A DNA stretch of 64,000 nucleotides, from the NCBI GenBank assembly GCA_951813255.1, contig OX638353.1, positions 3,334,782-3,398,781 on the forward strand, written 5' to 3'. How positions within the stretch are numbered: the stretch's first letter is position 1; each line of letters begins with the position of its first letter. A program made the translations under genes and the position numbers. Positions 8,801 to 16,907 of this stretch are shown here, piece by piece. Under the pieces are notes generated by a model that was not told the DNA's origin, did not search any database, and saw only the letters and a program-made list of their open reading frames with translations. Source of the DNA: an uncultured Dehalococcoidia bacterium. Its GTDB lineage: Bacteria > Chloroflexota > Dehalococcoidia > Lucifugimonadales > JAAXIE01.

Positions 8801-9891
8801 CTGACCCAGCCAAGGGCCTGCCCGGAGTGCCCAACCCCAGTGGGAAGCAGGTCTCTTCCACCGAGTGGACATTCGCCTTGAGTGTCGGCCGGAACGACCG
8901 GTATGCCGCAACTGTCACCGCCGAGGACTCCGCTCGTAACAGACGCACCAGCGGTACGGGCGACCCAACGGCCGACAGCGCCACAGTCTTCGAAATCGAC
9001 GACATGTTGGCTGGCGGTGAGTCCGCCGAAACCACCCCGCAGCACGACGCTGCTGGCAATCTCCCAGTGTCCGTCACCAAACCCTTCTACATCGAGCTGT
9101 CTTGGGACGCTGAAGCCGAAGAGTACCCCGGTGACTCTAGCAGCGCAGTAACCCTCACCAAGGCGGAACTCGACGGCACCGACGTGCTGGATACAGCGGC
9201 GGCCCAGAATGACCGGTCATATCGGCTCTCCATTCTGGACATAGGCTTGGGCGACCATGTCCTTAGCTACAACGCCGAAGACGCGTTGGGCAACACCAAC
9301 GCCGTCGACAGGGTGCTAAGGTTCACGGTGCAGGCAGTCCCCACTTGGGACCTGTCACTGAGCGCTGGCATGAACCTGATATCCCTGCCCGCAGACCCGG
9401 CTGACACTAGCGTCAACGGCCTGTTTGGCGAGGTCGAGCAAGTCGAGCTGATATTCACCTTCGAGGGCTCGCAGTCTAAGGTAGCCCTCCGTAACGCCGA
9501 CAGCCCAGGCGAGTTCGTAGGTACGCTGGATACCATAGACTCCCAGCACGCCTACTGGGTCAGTTCGTCCAACGCGACTGAGGTGGAAATCAATATCCCG
9601 CCCACGTCGCAACTGGCGCCCCCGCCTTACATCGCAGCCCAAGGTGGCCAGTGGAACTTGCTGCCGGTGATTAGCCTGGAGCCAGTGGATGGCGGGGCTG
9701 CTCCCGGTACCGAAATCGACGCAGATTCCTACTTGGGCGACTTCCGCACAGCCTTCGGCTGGAACGGCAGGAGCTGGAGCAAGATCGACCCAGACCCTGC
9801 GGGCGATGACCGCCTGACCACCGGGTCCAAGGTCAAGGTAGGAATGGGCTACTGGGTCCTCTACGATGAGGATACAATAATCACCCCGTAG
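5854..9891 (+). CDS. Large secreted Ig-like/cadherin-like surface protein
   Basis: This 1345-residue protein starts at GTG 5854, preceded by GAGGGGG, and opens with a signal peptide (basic MRLNRK, hydrophobic core to about residue 31, AGA cleavage site). The rest is acidic, Thr/Ser/Asp rich and built from repeated beta-sandwich-like segments. A calcium-binding loop of dockerin/EF type, DSNGDGEVNHDDV, lies near residue 922. The last ~180 residues contain AGMNLISLPADP and a partner segment QWNLLPVISLEPV, a two-part motif seen at the end of other exported proteins. I see no catalytic site. It is probably a cell-surface or S-layer-associated adhesin. It ends in a strong terminator, and a smaller anchored surface protein follows. 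Confidence 0.75.
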   Translation: MRLNRKWLYLGGLVTILTLLLTLTWVLPAGAVGHLDRGSLSTDDGYVSPDPDVADGDMIEVTLANSDLDLYSTVEDGGDIGPVTLTLNSDIIAVTYGAVTVDILDGNSTDNLLTVDLNGAVVTDVLPIAGTVSIDYGPSGKSSVTSGQVGSPSIRNRADGIIEFPINANLVMGDTIVLAYETSPQETALLNASGDSGNFEVLAVEDAAGPSGDYTATVMASEEVVIKMNSSVAGNSPGIIHEQHLVPSGLSGYIEVDDEPVTKFYTDATFAEEVVIPDAGFTGDMWIQLAKPPVRNASLDAAGRFAIDNTAVAVSTTGANPSDPDTGIIKLAATNFSDDEIEVSYFGSDSFYIEVDHGPIQNIDDVEIVVPIVDTDDESTIDDKLQVISLSNGVDDTCQDCRIRIGVVTPPTDGDEPTALPSRISVLGISYEGSERVALQDDLAGGATFTATLDFDPANASGDKNSDDEDIIDADDIAIVAVGGNLRGVGMVTVTSVDGRNVQFELSQNPFTGGDTESAGATIDLAYALRVGANPQNALIPDASDRPIIAVAAGSRVAFTSDNDRATVDAEVDGPAFASPSPAHNGATDDDAQVISVDVTDELAGVDKDSIEFSVSVGGGGPLTVSNEDLDFSEVTGGYRASIALDDIDDVPNIRASETTAVEWYAMANDNAGNSSRSDSDGDTDGDQDFTFNVDGENPTILRVYTGDWFDSAAETVKGDRRIGVDDYLPGASNNGSIRVVFDERVDGATISADDFSVDGAAPTSAEWYGEGDPPGDESHIGQSVFLAVPAMAADSTPTVRIVGSVSDVAGNATDSGTKVADDGIAPMATLSVDNALSQEKVTVTVQTDERIRTLSPELSLFISNGPEMGDESDTFTVEHEDPDDTDTPLVLRDADGNPLHSSGEIEAGDELVLRLSKAPILDSNGDGEVNHDDVAVSTEPTGLVTEVDDGVNAKTGEVRVTVGSADLEEGDEITVDYSGTDADPAKGLPGVPNPSGKQVSSTEWTFALSVGRNDRYAATVTAEDSARNRRTSGTGDPTADSATVFEIDDMLAGGESAETTPQHDAAGNLPVSVTKPFYIELSWDAEAEEYPGDSSSAVTLTKAELDGTDVLDTAAAQNDRSYRLSILDIGLGDHVLSYNAEDALGNTNAVDRVLRFTVQAVPTWDLSLSAGMNLISLPADPADTSVNGLFGEVEQVELIFTFEGSQSKVALRNADSPGEFVGTLDTIDSQHAYWVSSSNATEVEINIPPTSQLAPPPYIAAQGGQWNLLPVISLEPVDGGAAPGTEIDADSYLGDFRTAFGWNGRSWSKIDPDPAGDDRLTTGSKVKVGMGYWVLYDEDTIITP

Positions 9892-9916
9892 CCCCGTCAC
9901 CGAGCATGGTTGGTGC

Positions 9917-9952
9917 AGAGAGGCCCCGGAGGAACATCCCCGGGGCCTCTCT
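9917..9952 (+). terminator. Intrinsic terminator after the surface-protein gene
   Basis: A perfect 13-bp stem, AGAGAGGCCCCGG at 9917-9929 with its complement at 9940-9952, and a 10-nt loop. The following tract is only weakly T-rich. Confidence 0.75.
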
Positions 9953-10032
9953 CTATGTGCGGTGCATGTTGTGGCAGGGCGATGCAGGACACAGGGCGAG
10001 GTGAAACGGGCCTAATTCGGTCTCCTGCTCCA

Positions 10033-10061
10033 TTGTAAAGTCCTAGTGATTTCCCTAATAA
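10033..10061 (+). promoter_or_regulatory. Candidate sigma70-type promoter
   Basis: TTGTAA at 10033-10038, a 17-bp spacer and TAATAA at 10056-10061, about 45 bp upstream of the preferred start of the next gene. Confidence 0.5.
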
Positions 10062-10106
10062 TTATGGAAACTACTGTGTGCGTTAGAGCAAATGTGGAGG
10101 TCCGGA

Positions 10107-10790
10107 GTGCGAGGCAGATTACCCGTTATAGTTGTCCTGTTGGTATATGGCGTCCTGCTGCTGGCTCTACTGGCAGCGACCCCTTTTCAGGGTATACCGC
10201 CTAGCCCGGCCATTTACACGGGAATCGCCACCGTGAATGGTGAACCAGCTCCTGAAGGTACTGTGCTTGTGGCCTGCGTCGAGAACTTGGTATGTGCTCC
10301 GGACCACGCCAACGCCGACTACCGGCGAGACGGTGACACTGTGGGAGCCGATGGGAAATTTTCAGCACTGATAGCGCAGGGTGTCTCGGAATCCCAACGT
10401 GGCCGTGCGACGGTCCATTTCTTTATCATCAGCGAGCATGGCAGAGTCAAAGCAGAGGAAACGGCCACCTACGGTAGCTCCAGCCCTACCGACCTCATAT
10501 TCACACAGAACCTCACCTTCGGTGCAGCGCCTACTCCTGCTCCCACTCCTACCCCCACGCCAGCCCCGACTCCTGTTGCCACCCCTACGACCGCCCCCAC
10601 TGCGCCCCCCACACCTGCCCCCACGCCCTTCCAGACCCCCACGCCTCCGCCCTCAGCCGGAACCGCCCTCCCCATCCCCGGCGACCCCCTAGTGCCCCAA
10701 CTCGCCCAAGCCACCCTCTACGGAGGCATAGCCCTCCTGCTCCTAGGCATAGCCGCCCTCTTCTACACTCGCCGTCGCCTGAACCCATGA
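10107..10790 (+). CDS. Membrane-anchored surface protein with Pro/Thr-rich stalk
   Basis: A 227-residue protein. I choose GTG 10107 because GGAGG (10096-10100) is six nt upstream; an in-frame ATG at 10092 has no such site. Order of parts: an N-terminal hydrophobic segment (PVIVVLLVYGVLLLALL), a beta-rich domain of about 110 residues with two Cys (VACVENLVCAP), a TPTPAP-type stalk of about 50 residues, and a C-terminal membrane helix (LYGGIALLLLGIAALFYT) followed by the basic tail RRRLNP. The C-terminal layout resembles sorted or tail-anchored surface proteins, but there is no LPXTG. It may work with the large surface protein upstream. Confidence 0.7.
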   Translation: MRGRLPVIVVLLVYGVLLLALLAATPFQGIPPSPAIYTGIATVNGEPAPEGTVLVACVENLVCAPDHANADYRRDGDTVGADGKFSALIAQGVSESQRGRATVHFFIISEHGRVKAEETATYGSSSPTDLIFTQNLTFGAAPTPAPTPTPTPAPTPVATPTTAPTAPPTPAPTPFQTPTPPPSAGTALPIPGDPLVPQLAQATLYGGIALLLLGIAALFYTRRRLNP

Positions 10791-10794
10791 TCCC

Positions 10795-10853
10795 GTTCGT
10801 CCTGAGCGCAACGGAGTGGAGTCGAAGAGCCTGCCCCGGACCGCGATCCGGGG
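10795..10853. repeat. REP-like copy with adjacent hairpin
   Basis: A GTTCGTCCTGAGCGCAACGG...GTCGAAG element is followed by the hairpin CCCCGGA-CCGCGA-TCCGGGG (10834-10853). It belongs to the family of the split copy at 2557. Confidence 0.65.
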
Positions 10854-10921
10854 ATGCACCACCCATGACAAAAACCAATTGACGCCCCAACGCTCCACCC
10901 CTTACCATAAACACAGATCGC

Positions 10922-10966
10922 AGGCAGGGGACTGACCCCTCAGGGTCACCCCTGCCTTTCTCTTTC
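10922..10966 (+). terminator. Intrinsic terminator
   Basis: The stem AGGCAGGGG...CCCCTGCCT is extended by an inner TGACCC/GGGTCA pairing and followed by TTTCTCTTTC. It lies downstream of the anchored surface protein, past one REP copy. Confidence 0.75.
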
Positions 10967-10970
10967 ACCC

Positions 10971-11060
10971 CCGTTCCCCCTGAGCGCAACGAAAGGAGTC
11001 CAAGGACACCCTTATGCCCCGTTCGTCCCGAGCAAAATGGAATGGAGTCAAAGAACCTAG
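10971..11060. repeat. Two decayed REP-like copies
   Basis: Two successive degenerate copies: CCGTTCCCCCTGAGCGCAAC... at 10971-11010 and CGTTCGTCCCGAGCAAAATG... at 11024-11060. Both keep the GAGTC(C/A)AAG end. Confidence 0.5.
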
Positions 11061-11199
11061 CCCATGAGGAAAAACAAGAACTGGCAAACACATTTCATGT
11101 CTGGCCCAGCTACGGCACTGGCAGGACTTGCAGCATTGCAGCTACAAAACAAAAAAACATCTGCCAGTGGCCCCGCTTTCCATATCTGGCCAGCTACGA

Positions 11200-11440
11200 A
11201 AAAGTGTCATCGGAATGCCACCAGAATGCACCAGGAGTGCCACCGCAACACCACGGGAACACCACAGAAGTGGCACGGTAATGCACCCGTAATGCCATAC
11301 CAGTGCCACCACGACACCACCGGACCCTGCCAAACCGCAGCAATTCCGCAGCATTCCCGCAGTAAATTCGCAGAGTTTCGCAGAGTTCCCGCAGAAAATT
11401 CGCAGAGTTCCCGCAGGAGTTCCGCAGTAATTTCGCAGAC
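11200..11440. repeat. Short-period repeat tract (TGCCACC and TTCCGCAG types)
   Basis: Two adjoining low-complexity tracts. From about 11200 to 11330, variants of TGCCAC or ACACCAC recur every 10-12 bp. From about 11337 to 11440, variants of TTCCGCAG or TTCGCAGAG recur at similar spacing, roughly ten times. The near-helical spacing could present sites on one DNA face. All frames through it are open by composition, so I call no gene. Confidence 0.6.
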
Positions 11441-11451
11441 GCCCTCCCACC

Positions 11452-11833
11452 CGTCATTCCCGCGAAGGCGGGAACCCACGGCCCCCGAAGCCCCTTGTTC
11501 CGTCATTCGCGCGAAGGCAGGAACCCACGGCCCCCGAGCCCCGTGTTTCGTCATTCCTGCGGAGGCGGGAACCCACGGCCCCCGAAGCCCCGTGTTCCGT
11601 CATTCCCGCGGAGGCGGGAACCCACGGCCCCCGAAGCCCCGTGTTCCGTCATTCCCGCGGAGGCGGGAACCCACGGCCCCCGAAGCCCCGTGTTCCGTCA
11701 TTCCCGCGAAGGCGGGAACCCACGGCCCCCGAAGCCCCGTGTTCCGTCATTCCCGCGGAGGCGGGAACCCACGGCCCCCGAAGCCCCGTGTTCCGTCATT
11801 CCCGCGGAGGCGGGAACCCACGGCCCCCGAAGG
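11452..11833. repeat. 49-bp tandem repeat array, eight copies
   Basis: Copies begin at 11452, 11501, 11549, 11598, 11647, 11696, 11745 and 11794; the third interval is 48 bp and the last copy is cut short. Each unit begins CGTCATT and contains the hairpin core TTCCCGCGGAGGCGGGAA or its GAA-loop variant, followed by a constant ACCCACGGCCCCCGAAG part. The core is a widespread intergenic palindrome; head-to-tail amplification is less usual. Internal copies are nearly identical and the first three diverge. It is not CRISPR: there are no variable spacers. Confidence 0.9.
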
Positions 11834-11935
11834 GACAAAACAAAGACCCCCTCGAAAGGGGGCCAGTCATCCCCTCCCCCTCGAAGGAGGAAGGCCTGCC
11901 CCCGCGAAGGCGGGGGCCAGGATGGAGATGAAAAC

Positions 11936-12610
11936 CTACAACAACGCCCCCTGCCCCGGTCTCACCTGCCGCACACCCTGCGCATTCAACACCACCACCC
12001 GGAGCTCCGGTGGCAGATTACTCGGCGTAACACTCAACCGCGCCTGCGGCTCCACCTCACCGGCACCCATCTCCCGCAGAAAAACATCCAACCCACCCAA
12101 CTCCACCATCACCCCAGGCAGAGAGTAATGCATCGGCACAACAATTCGCACCCCCAACGCCCGCACCATCTCCAGAGCCTGCCCCACACCCACAGTGCAA
12201 ACACCCCCCGCAGGCACAAAAACAACATCCGCAGGCGTCAACTCATCCACCTGCTTCGCCGTCAAAGGAGCACTCACATCCCCCAGATGCACCAGCCGCA
12301 CACCCTCCACCTCAATATGATAAGCCGTATTCCGCTTCTCCGGCGGGTCCTCAGGCCCTCGCGAAGTCATCACACCCTTCACCAGCGCCCCCATATACTC
12401 ATACTCCCCCGGCCCACGGAAAACCTTGAACTCCCCCGAAACACGCGAAACTGCACCGTGATGACCATGCTCCTGGCTCACCGTCACCGTATTCGCCACC
12501 ACATCCCCCAACCCCAACCCCAGCGTATCCGGATCATAAGGGTCCGTCACCAGCACCGCCTGCTCCGACCGCAACCGGAAACACGAATGTCCAAAAAAAT
12601 TCACATCCAA
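11936..12610 (-). CDS. Metallo-beta-lactamase-fold metal-dependent hydrolase (UlaG-like)
   Basis: A 224-residue MBL-fold protein of the COG2220 type. It opens with the family signature MDVNFFGHSCFRLR and VLVTDPYDP. The metal-binding motif is SQEHGHHGAV, a variant of HxHxDH. Further elements are the ligand-bearing HLGD and VPMHY near the C-terminus. Relatives hydrolyse lactones or phosphodiesters; the substrate is unknown. It lies 1 bp downstream of the bioY-like gene on the same strand and so is probably cotranscribed. The coding strand is strongly G-rich at third positions. Confidence 0.8.
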   Translation of the reverse strand: MDVNFFGHSCFRLRSEQAVLVTDPYDPDTLGLGLGDVVANTVTVSQEHGHHGAVSRVSGEFKVFRGPGEYEYMGALVKGVMTSRGPEDPPEKRNTAYHIEVEGVRLVHLGDVSAPLTAKQVDELTPADVVFVPAGGVCTVGVGQALEMVRALGVRIVVPMHYSLPGVMVELGGLDVFLREMGAGEVEPQARLSVTPSNLPPELRVVVLNAQGVRQVRPGQGALL

Positions 12611-12611
12611 A

Positions 12612-13340
12612 TTATTTTTTCTCCAAATTCTTCCGGCTCACCAAAACCCACCCCAAAGGCAAAACCATCGACGCTAAAAATAATTTCATCAAATCCCCAA
12701 CAATGAACGGGTACAATCCCCACTCCATCGTCTGCCCCCACAACCCAGCCCCTTCCACAACCAAATCCTTGCTCGCAATCCACCAAGCGAGCCACAACAA
12801 CCCCGGCACATACAGCGTCACACTCCCCACCAGCATCCCCAAATGCACCCAAGGCCCTCGGTCCCAACGCCGCTCCGCCAACCACCCAACCAAAACTGCA
12901 CTGGCAATGAAACCAACAATATATCCACCGCTCGCCAGATCCCACACAAACTTCGCCGTCCCATCCCAATGGCCGCTCGACGACACAATAAAGTGTATGT
13001 ACCACTCACCAGTATCCCCTAAGGTAGGAGCGAACACAGGAATCCCAATGATCCCCATCAACATGTACACCGAAAGGCTTGCGCCACCCCGCCACGCTCC
13101 CAGCGTTCCCCCGGTCACCAGTACGGCAAACGTCTGCCCAGTGATCGGCACCGGCGTCCACGGAACTTTTATCGCGATTTGCGCGCACAACGCAACAAAC
13201 CAAGCAAACCCCACCACCAATGCCACGTCGCGCACTAGGTCCATGGGAACGCGAAACCCAAGAAAGGCAAAGCAGCGGTCAGCGGGTAACCGTGGGAGGA
13301 GGGCGTCGATGAGGGTTGCCCGTGGTGTAGCGGCCTGCAC
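12612..13340 (-). CDS. bioY: Biotin transporter BioY family protein
   Basis: A 242-residue integral membrane protein with about six hydrophobic segments. The BioY signature is clear: VPITGQTFAVLVTGGTLG, then LMGIIGIPVFAP. BioY is the substrate-binding S component of ECF transporters for biotin; no EcfA/T genes are in the window, so it may use a shared energising module or act alone. It starts at GTG 13340 with GGAGGAA just upstream. An insert with charged residues (GDTGEWYIHFIVSSSGH) lies in the extracytoplasmic loop. An MBL hydrolase gene follows. Confidence 0.85.
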   Translation of the reverse strand: MQAATPRATLIDALLPRLPADRCFAFLGFRVPMDLVRDVALVVGFAWFVALCAQIAIKVPWTPVPITGQTFAVLVTGGTLGAWRGGASLSVYMLMGIIGIPVFAPTLGDTGEWYIHFIVSSSGHWDGTAKFVWDLASGGYIVGFIASAVLVGWLAERRWDRGPWVHLGMLVGSVTLYVPGLLWLAWWIASKDLVVEGAGLWGQTMEWGLYPFIVGDLMKLFLASMVLPLGWVLVSRKNLEKK

Positions 13341-13382
13341 ACTTCCTCCAGCAAAACACTAGGAGCCTATAGGTGGAACGAG

Positions 13383-13388
13383 TATAAT
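13383..13388 (+). promoter_or_regulatory. Candidate -10 box for dnaJ
   Basis: A perfect TATAAT 50 bp before the dnaJ start. No good -35 is seen at the expected distance. Confidence 0.35.
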
Positions 13389-13437
13389 GAACCTTATTAT
13401 TGCCAGTCAACGGAAAGCTTAGCTGACGTTCCTTACG

Positions 13438-14568
13438 ATGACATCCAAACGAGATTACTACGATGTGCTGGGAGTTCCACGTAACGCCCCCGAAGACGAG
13501 ATACGGCGGGCATACCGACGGAAGGCCATGGACTACCATCCTGACCGTAACAAGCGGCCGGATGCGGAACAACAATTCAAAGAAGTCAATGAAGCGTACC
13601 ATGTCCTAGCTGACGCGGAAAAGCGGACGCAGTATGACCGCTTCGGGCATGCAGGAGTCAACGGGCAAGCAGGAGGTGCCCGCGGGTTCGATGGCTACGA
13701 TGGGTTCGGAGGGTTCGGAGATATCTTCGACTCCTTCTTCGGGGACGTCTCGGGGCGTCGCCGAAGGGGTCCACAACGGGGACGGGATATCGAGGCCAAA
13801 GTGGTGCTCCCTTTCGAGGAGGCTGCCTTCGGGACAGAGAGGGAAGTGGAGGTCAACCGCATCGAGCGCTGCTCGCAGTGCAACGGCTCAGGAACCGCGC
13901 CCGGTAGCGTTCCCGAAACATGCCATACTTGTCGCGGGATGGGACAGGTACGGCAGAGCCAGCACACCGTCTTCGGCAACTTCAGCCAGGTTGCCGAGTG
14001 TCCGGGATGCAAGGGCAGGGGCACCAACATCACCCATCCATGTAGCAACTGCCACGGACATGGCACGGAACGACGCAAGCGTCGTATTGCGGTGAAGATT
14101 CCCGCCGGGGTGGAGAGCGGAATGCAAGTGCGCCTTAGCCATGAGGGTGATAGTTCACCCAACGGCGGCCAAGCAGGCAACCTATACCTCAGCATCACGG
14201 TAGACGCCCACGAATTCTTCCAACGCGAAGGGGATGACCTACTTTACGAACTGCCTGTGTCTTTTACTCAAGCTGTGTTGGGGACCGAGCTGGAAGTGCC
14301 CAGCTTGGAAGGTACTGAGAATCTGAAAATACCTGCGGGTACTCAGCCTACATCCCGGTTCCGTATACGGGGCAAGGGAATTCCACATGTCAATAGTGGC
14401 CGGAGGGGCGACCTGTTGGTGTCGGTCAAGCTGGAGGTCCCTACATCGGCCGACGCCGAGCAACGCAAGCTCTTGGAAGAGTTGGCCCGACTGTATTCCC
14501 CGGCAGAAGAAGACGTCGCTGGAAAACAAAAGGGCCTGTTCGACAAGATTAAGGATGTCTTTGACTAG
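13438..14568 (+). CDS. dnaJ: Chaperone DnaJ
   Basis: A full-length class A (type I) DnaJ, 376 residues. It has the J domain with HPD at 34-36, a Gly/Phe-rich linker (about 78-105), and four zinc-binding CxxCxGxG motifs ([32 protein letters not shown]), followed by the two beta-barrel C-terminal domains. It stimulates DnaK ATPase and delivers unfolded substrates in the cytoplasm. dnaK and grpE are not adjacent; instead prmA and rsmE follow in the same direction. I see no CIRCE element. The ribosome-binding site is weak. Confidence 0.97.
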   Translation: MTSKRDYYDVLGVPRNAPEDEIRRAYRRKAMDYHPDRNKRPDAEQQFKEVNEAYHVLADAEKRTQYDRFGHAGVNGQAGGARGFDGYDGFGGFGDIFDSFFGDVSGRRRRGPQRGRDIEAKVVLPFEEAAFGTEREVEVNRIERCSQCNGSGTAPGSVPETCHTCRGMGQVRQSQHTVFGNFSQVAECPGCKGRGTNITHPCSNCHGHGTERRKRRIAVKIPAGVESGMQVRLSHEGDSSPNGGQAGNLYLSITVDAHEFFQREGDDLLYELPVSFTQAVLGTELEVPSLEGTENLKIPAGTQPTSRFRIRGKGIPHVNSGRRGDLLVSVKLEVPTSADAEQRKLLEELARLYSPAEEDVAGKQKGLFDKIKDVFD

Positions 14569-14635
14569 CCTCCACCATGTCGGGACTGCGGAGAAGTCCT
14601 ATCGCGGATTGCTTTCGGAACTCCGAGGCTAGATA

Positions 14636-15493
14636 TTGAGTTGGCTGGAACTTAGCGTCAGGGTACCACGGGAATTCGTCGAACCCATATCCTATCTGTT
14701 CAATCGTCATGGTCGGGGTTTCTCGATTGAGGAGCCGGAAGCCGACTACGCAGTACTGCGCACCTACGTTTCTTCCAAGGCCCACCGCAAGCTGGCCCAG
14801 ATCGACATTGGCGTACGGCTGGTGCGCACACTCGTTCCCGATGCTGAACTGGTGACCCGCGAGTTGGTGCAAGAGGATTGGGAGACAGCGTGGAAGGAGC
14901 ACTTCAGCCTGTTCCGAGTGGGAGAGCGCCTTGTCATCCGTCCTTCCTGGGTGGACTACGAGGGTACGTCCGATGAGCTGGTGATTACCCTCGACCCGGG
15001 TATGGCATTCGGTACGGGCTACCATCCCACCACAAGGATGTGCCTGCTAGCACTGGAACGGATTGTGTCGCCCGGAATGGCCCTGCTGGATATAGGCACA
15101 GGATCCGGTATCCTAGCGGTTGCTGGGCGTCTTCTGGGCGCTGGTTCGGCGGTCGGCATCGACACCGATCCTAACGCGGTCAAGGTGGCAAGGGAGAACT
15201 GCCGGGCTAATGGGCTGGGCCGAGAGGTGCGCTTAGTCCGGGGGACGCTCCCCATCCTCCAAGCCCCCGCCGGGAACTTTGACCTAGCGGTAGGAAATAT
15301 CAGCGCTAGGGTAATACGGGCAAAGGCAAGTCATACGCTGGAAGCCCTGAAAGTGGGGGGCTGCTTCGTGGCATCGGGGTTCATCAGGGACCAGACGCTC
15401 GATGTGATTGAGACGCTGCAGCAGGTAGGGTTTGCGGACATAAGCGTCGATTACACCGAGGAATGGGCCTGCGTCATATCCCGAAGGGTCTGA
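14636..15493 (+). CDS. prmA: Ribosomal protein L11 methyltransferase
   Basis: A 285-residue SAM-dependent methyltransferase that trimethylates ribosomal protein L11. The N-terminal substrate-recognition domain is followed by the Rossmann fold with motif I LLDIGTGSGILAV and the upstream PrmA signature DPGMAFGTGYHPTT. It starts at TTG 14636 (MSWLEL in family alignment), with GAGG upstream. The order dnaJ-prmA-rsmE is common in bacteria and indicates one operon for protein folding and ribosome modification. Confidence 0.93.
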   Translation: MSWLELSVRVPREFVEPISYLFNRHGRGFSIEEPEADYAVLRTYVSSKAHRKLAQIDIGVRLVRTLVPDAELVTRELVQEDWETAWKEHFSLFRVGERLVIRPSWVDYEGTSDELVITLDPGMAFGTGYHPTTRMCLLALERIVSPGMALLDIGTGSGILAVAGRLLGAGSAVGIDTDPNAVKVARENCRANGLGREVRLVRGTLPILQAPAGNFDLAVGNISARVIRAKASHTLEALKVGGCFVASGFIRDQTLDVIETLQQVGFADISVDYTEEWACVISRRV

Positions 15494-15517
15494 GGGAGAC
15501 CATAGTCGCGTCTGCCC

Positions 15518-16267
15518 ATGGATGAGAGGCCTCACCGTTTCTTTGTACCGCCAGAATGGCTGGACGGAAGCCGTGTGCAACTAAAGGAGCAGGTGGCCCG
15601 CCAAGTGTCCCGGGTGCTGCGCATGGCCCCCGGAGACAGGATCATCCTTCTGGACAACTCCGGCTTGGAATATCTCACAGAGCTAGGGACATTTCACAGA
15701 GACCACGTTGACGGACGAATCGTCTCTGAGACTGTGGGCCGCGGAGAGCCCAAAGCTCGTCTCACCCTGTACCAGTCCTTGCTGAAGGGGAATAAGATGG
15801 ACTGGGTGCTGCAGAAAGGCACTGAATTGGGGACGACAGCCTTCGTGCCTTTGGTCAGCCGACGGTCAGTGTCGCGGCCTAGCAAGGGCGAGCAGCAGTT
15901 GGCCCGCGCACGGCACATCGTAGCCGAGGCAGCGGAGCAGTCGGGACGGGCACTGTTGCCCCAAGTATGCCCGGCTATGGCTCTTTCCGAGGCCCTCCGA
16001 CAACTCCCTCAAGGTCTTGCCCTAATGCCTTACGAGAATGAGCATGGACTCTCCATGAAAGAGGCGTTGCAGGCCAGCTCTGGGCAGGCAGATCAGGTCT
16101 CCCTCTTTATCGGCCCTGAGGGGGGCTGGGACCCAGAGGAGGTGGCGTTGGCCAGTTCCCATGGCGTCGTGCCCGTATCTCTGGGCCAGCGTATATTGCG
16201 GGCGGAGACGGCAGCGGTAGCGGCTATGACCATCGCTATGTATTCCCAGGGAGAGTTGGGCGAGTAG
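15518..16267 (+). CDS. rsmE: 16S rRNA (uracil-1498-N3)-methyltransferase
   Basis: A 249-residue SPOUT-class methyltransferase that modifies U1498 of 16S rRNA. An N-terminal PUA-like part (HRFFVPPEWLDGSRV) precedes the SPOUT core. Family motifs are QKGTELG, IGPEGGWDPEE and LGQRILRAETA, which build the trefoil-knot SAM site. It lies 24 bp after prmA in the same operon. Its last 32 bp overlap the end of the convergent PlsY-like gene. Confidence 0.95.
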   Translation: MDERPHRFFVPPEWLDGSRVQLKEQVARQVSRVLRMAPGDRIILLDNSGLEYLTELGTFHRDHVDGRIVSETVGRGEPKARLTLYQSLLKGNKMDWVLQKGTELGTTAFVPLVSRRSVSRPSKGEQQLARARHIVAEAAEQSGRALLPQVCPAMALSEALRQLPQGLALMPYENEHGLSMKEALQASSGQADQVSLFIGPEGGWDPEEVALASSHGVVPVSLGQRILRAETAAVAAMTIAMYSQGELGE

Positions 16268-16907
16268 CCTCGTTCACTGGATACTGAGGGGCGATGCTGC
16301 GGTATTGGAACAGCATCAAGACGCTGGCAGGGCCGGCGAACACGAGGTAGATGTACTTCGTTTCTCCCACCAAGCCCAGTACTAATGGGCCGAGAATGAC
16401 GGCCAAGGCCACCAATAAGCCGCCTGGCAAACCACGAATCACTGCTAGCATCGCGATGGGCACCGATGCGACCGCCACGACTCCCGGCAGCCAGGCCATT
16501 GCCAGAAGGGCTCCCACCGAGACCGGGCCGCTTCCTCCGTAACAAAACAGAAGTCTTGAGGCGACATCCCCTGCTAGAACGGCCAATCCTGTGGTCATGG
16601 TGCCTTCTGGCGTTCCAGTAGCAGCCCAGCCCAGTCCCACGGCTAGGCTTCCCTTGCCTGCATCCAAGGCCGCGACGAAGACCGAGAGCCGGCTTATTCT
16701 TGTGTTTCTTACGCGAGATCCAGAGGAAGTCATCTGGTGCAGCAGGAACCCCCAAGGCACGAATCCGAGGAAGAGGGCCACTGGCACCGAGAGCGCGTAT
16801 TGTCCGGACGGAGAGCCCAAGTCCAGTAGAAGGATTACCCCTAGTATGTAGAGGGCGAAGAGTGGAGAGCCGACAGCTACGGCGAGGCCGGCACTGCGGA
16901 TCGTCAT
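16236..16907 (-). CDS. Divergent PlsY-like glycerol-3-phosphate acyltransferase homologue
   Basis: A 223-residue membrane protein with five to six hydrophobic segments. It starts at ATG 16907, which overlaps the der stop codon (ATGA). Residues ALDAGKGSLAVGL match the PlsY motif LDxxKG. The second PlsY motif, usually GHxxPvFxxFxGGKG, reads GDVASRLLFCYGGSGPVS: the conserved His and the Lys of GGKG are absent. PlsY transfers acyl groups from acyl-phosphate to glycerol-3-phosphate. With the changed motif it may be inactive, or act on another acceptor. Cotranscription with der is likely. Confidence 0.6.
   Translation of the reverse strand: MTIRSAGLAVAVGSPLFALYILGVILLLDLGSPSGQYALSVPVALFLGFVPWGFLLHQMTSSGSRVRNTRISRLSVFVAALDAGKGSLAVGLGWAATGTPEGTMTTGLAVLAGDVASRLLFCYGGSGPVSVGALLAMAWLPGVVAVASVPIAMLAVIRGLPGGLLVALAVILGPLVLGLVGETKYIYLVFAGPASVLMLFQYRSIAPQYPVNEATRPTLPGNT

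Noticed and set aside
11452..11833. Possible CRISPR array
   Set aside because: The whole 49-bp unit repeats, with no variable spacers and no cas genes.
11064..12706. Long open frames (354 and 403 codons) through the repeat array
   Set aside because: They arise because the 49-bp unit lacks stops in several frames; the second also runs antisense to the MBL hydrolase. Composition is repetitive Arg/Pro and there is no ribosome-binding site.
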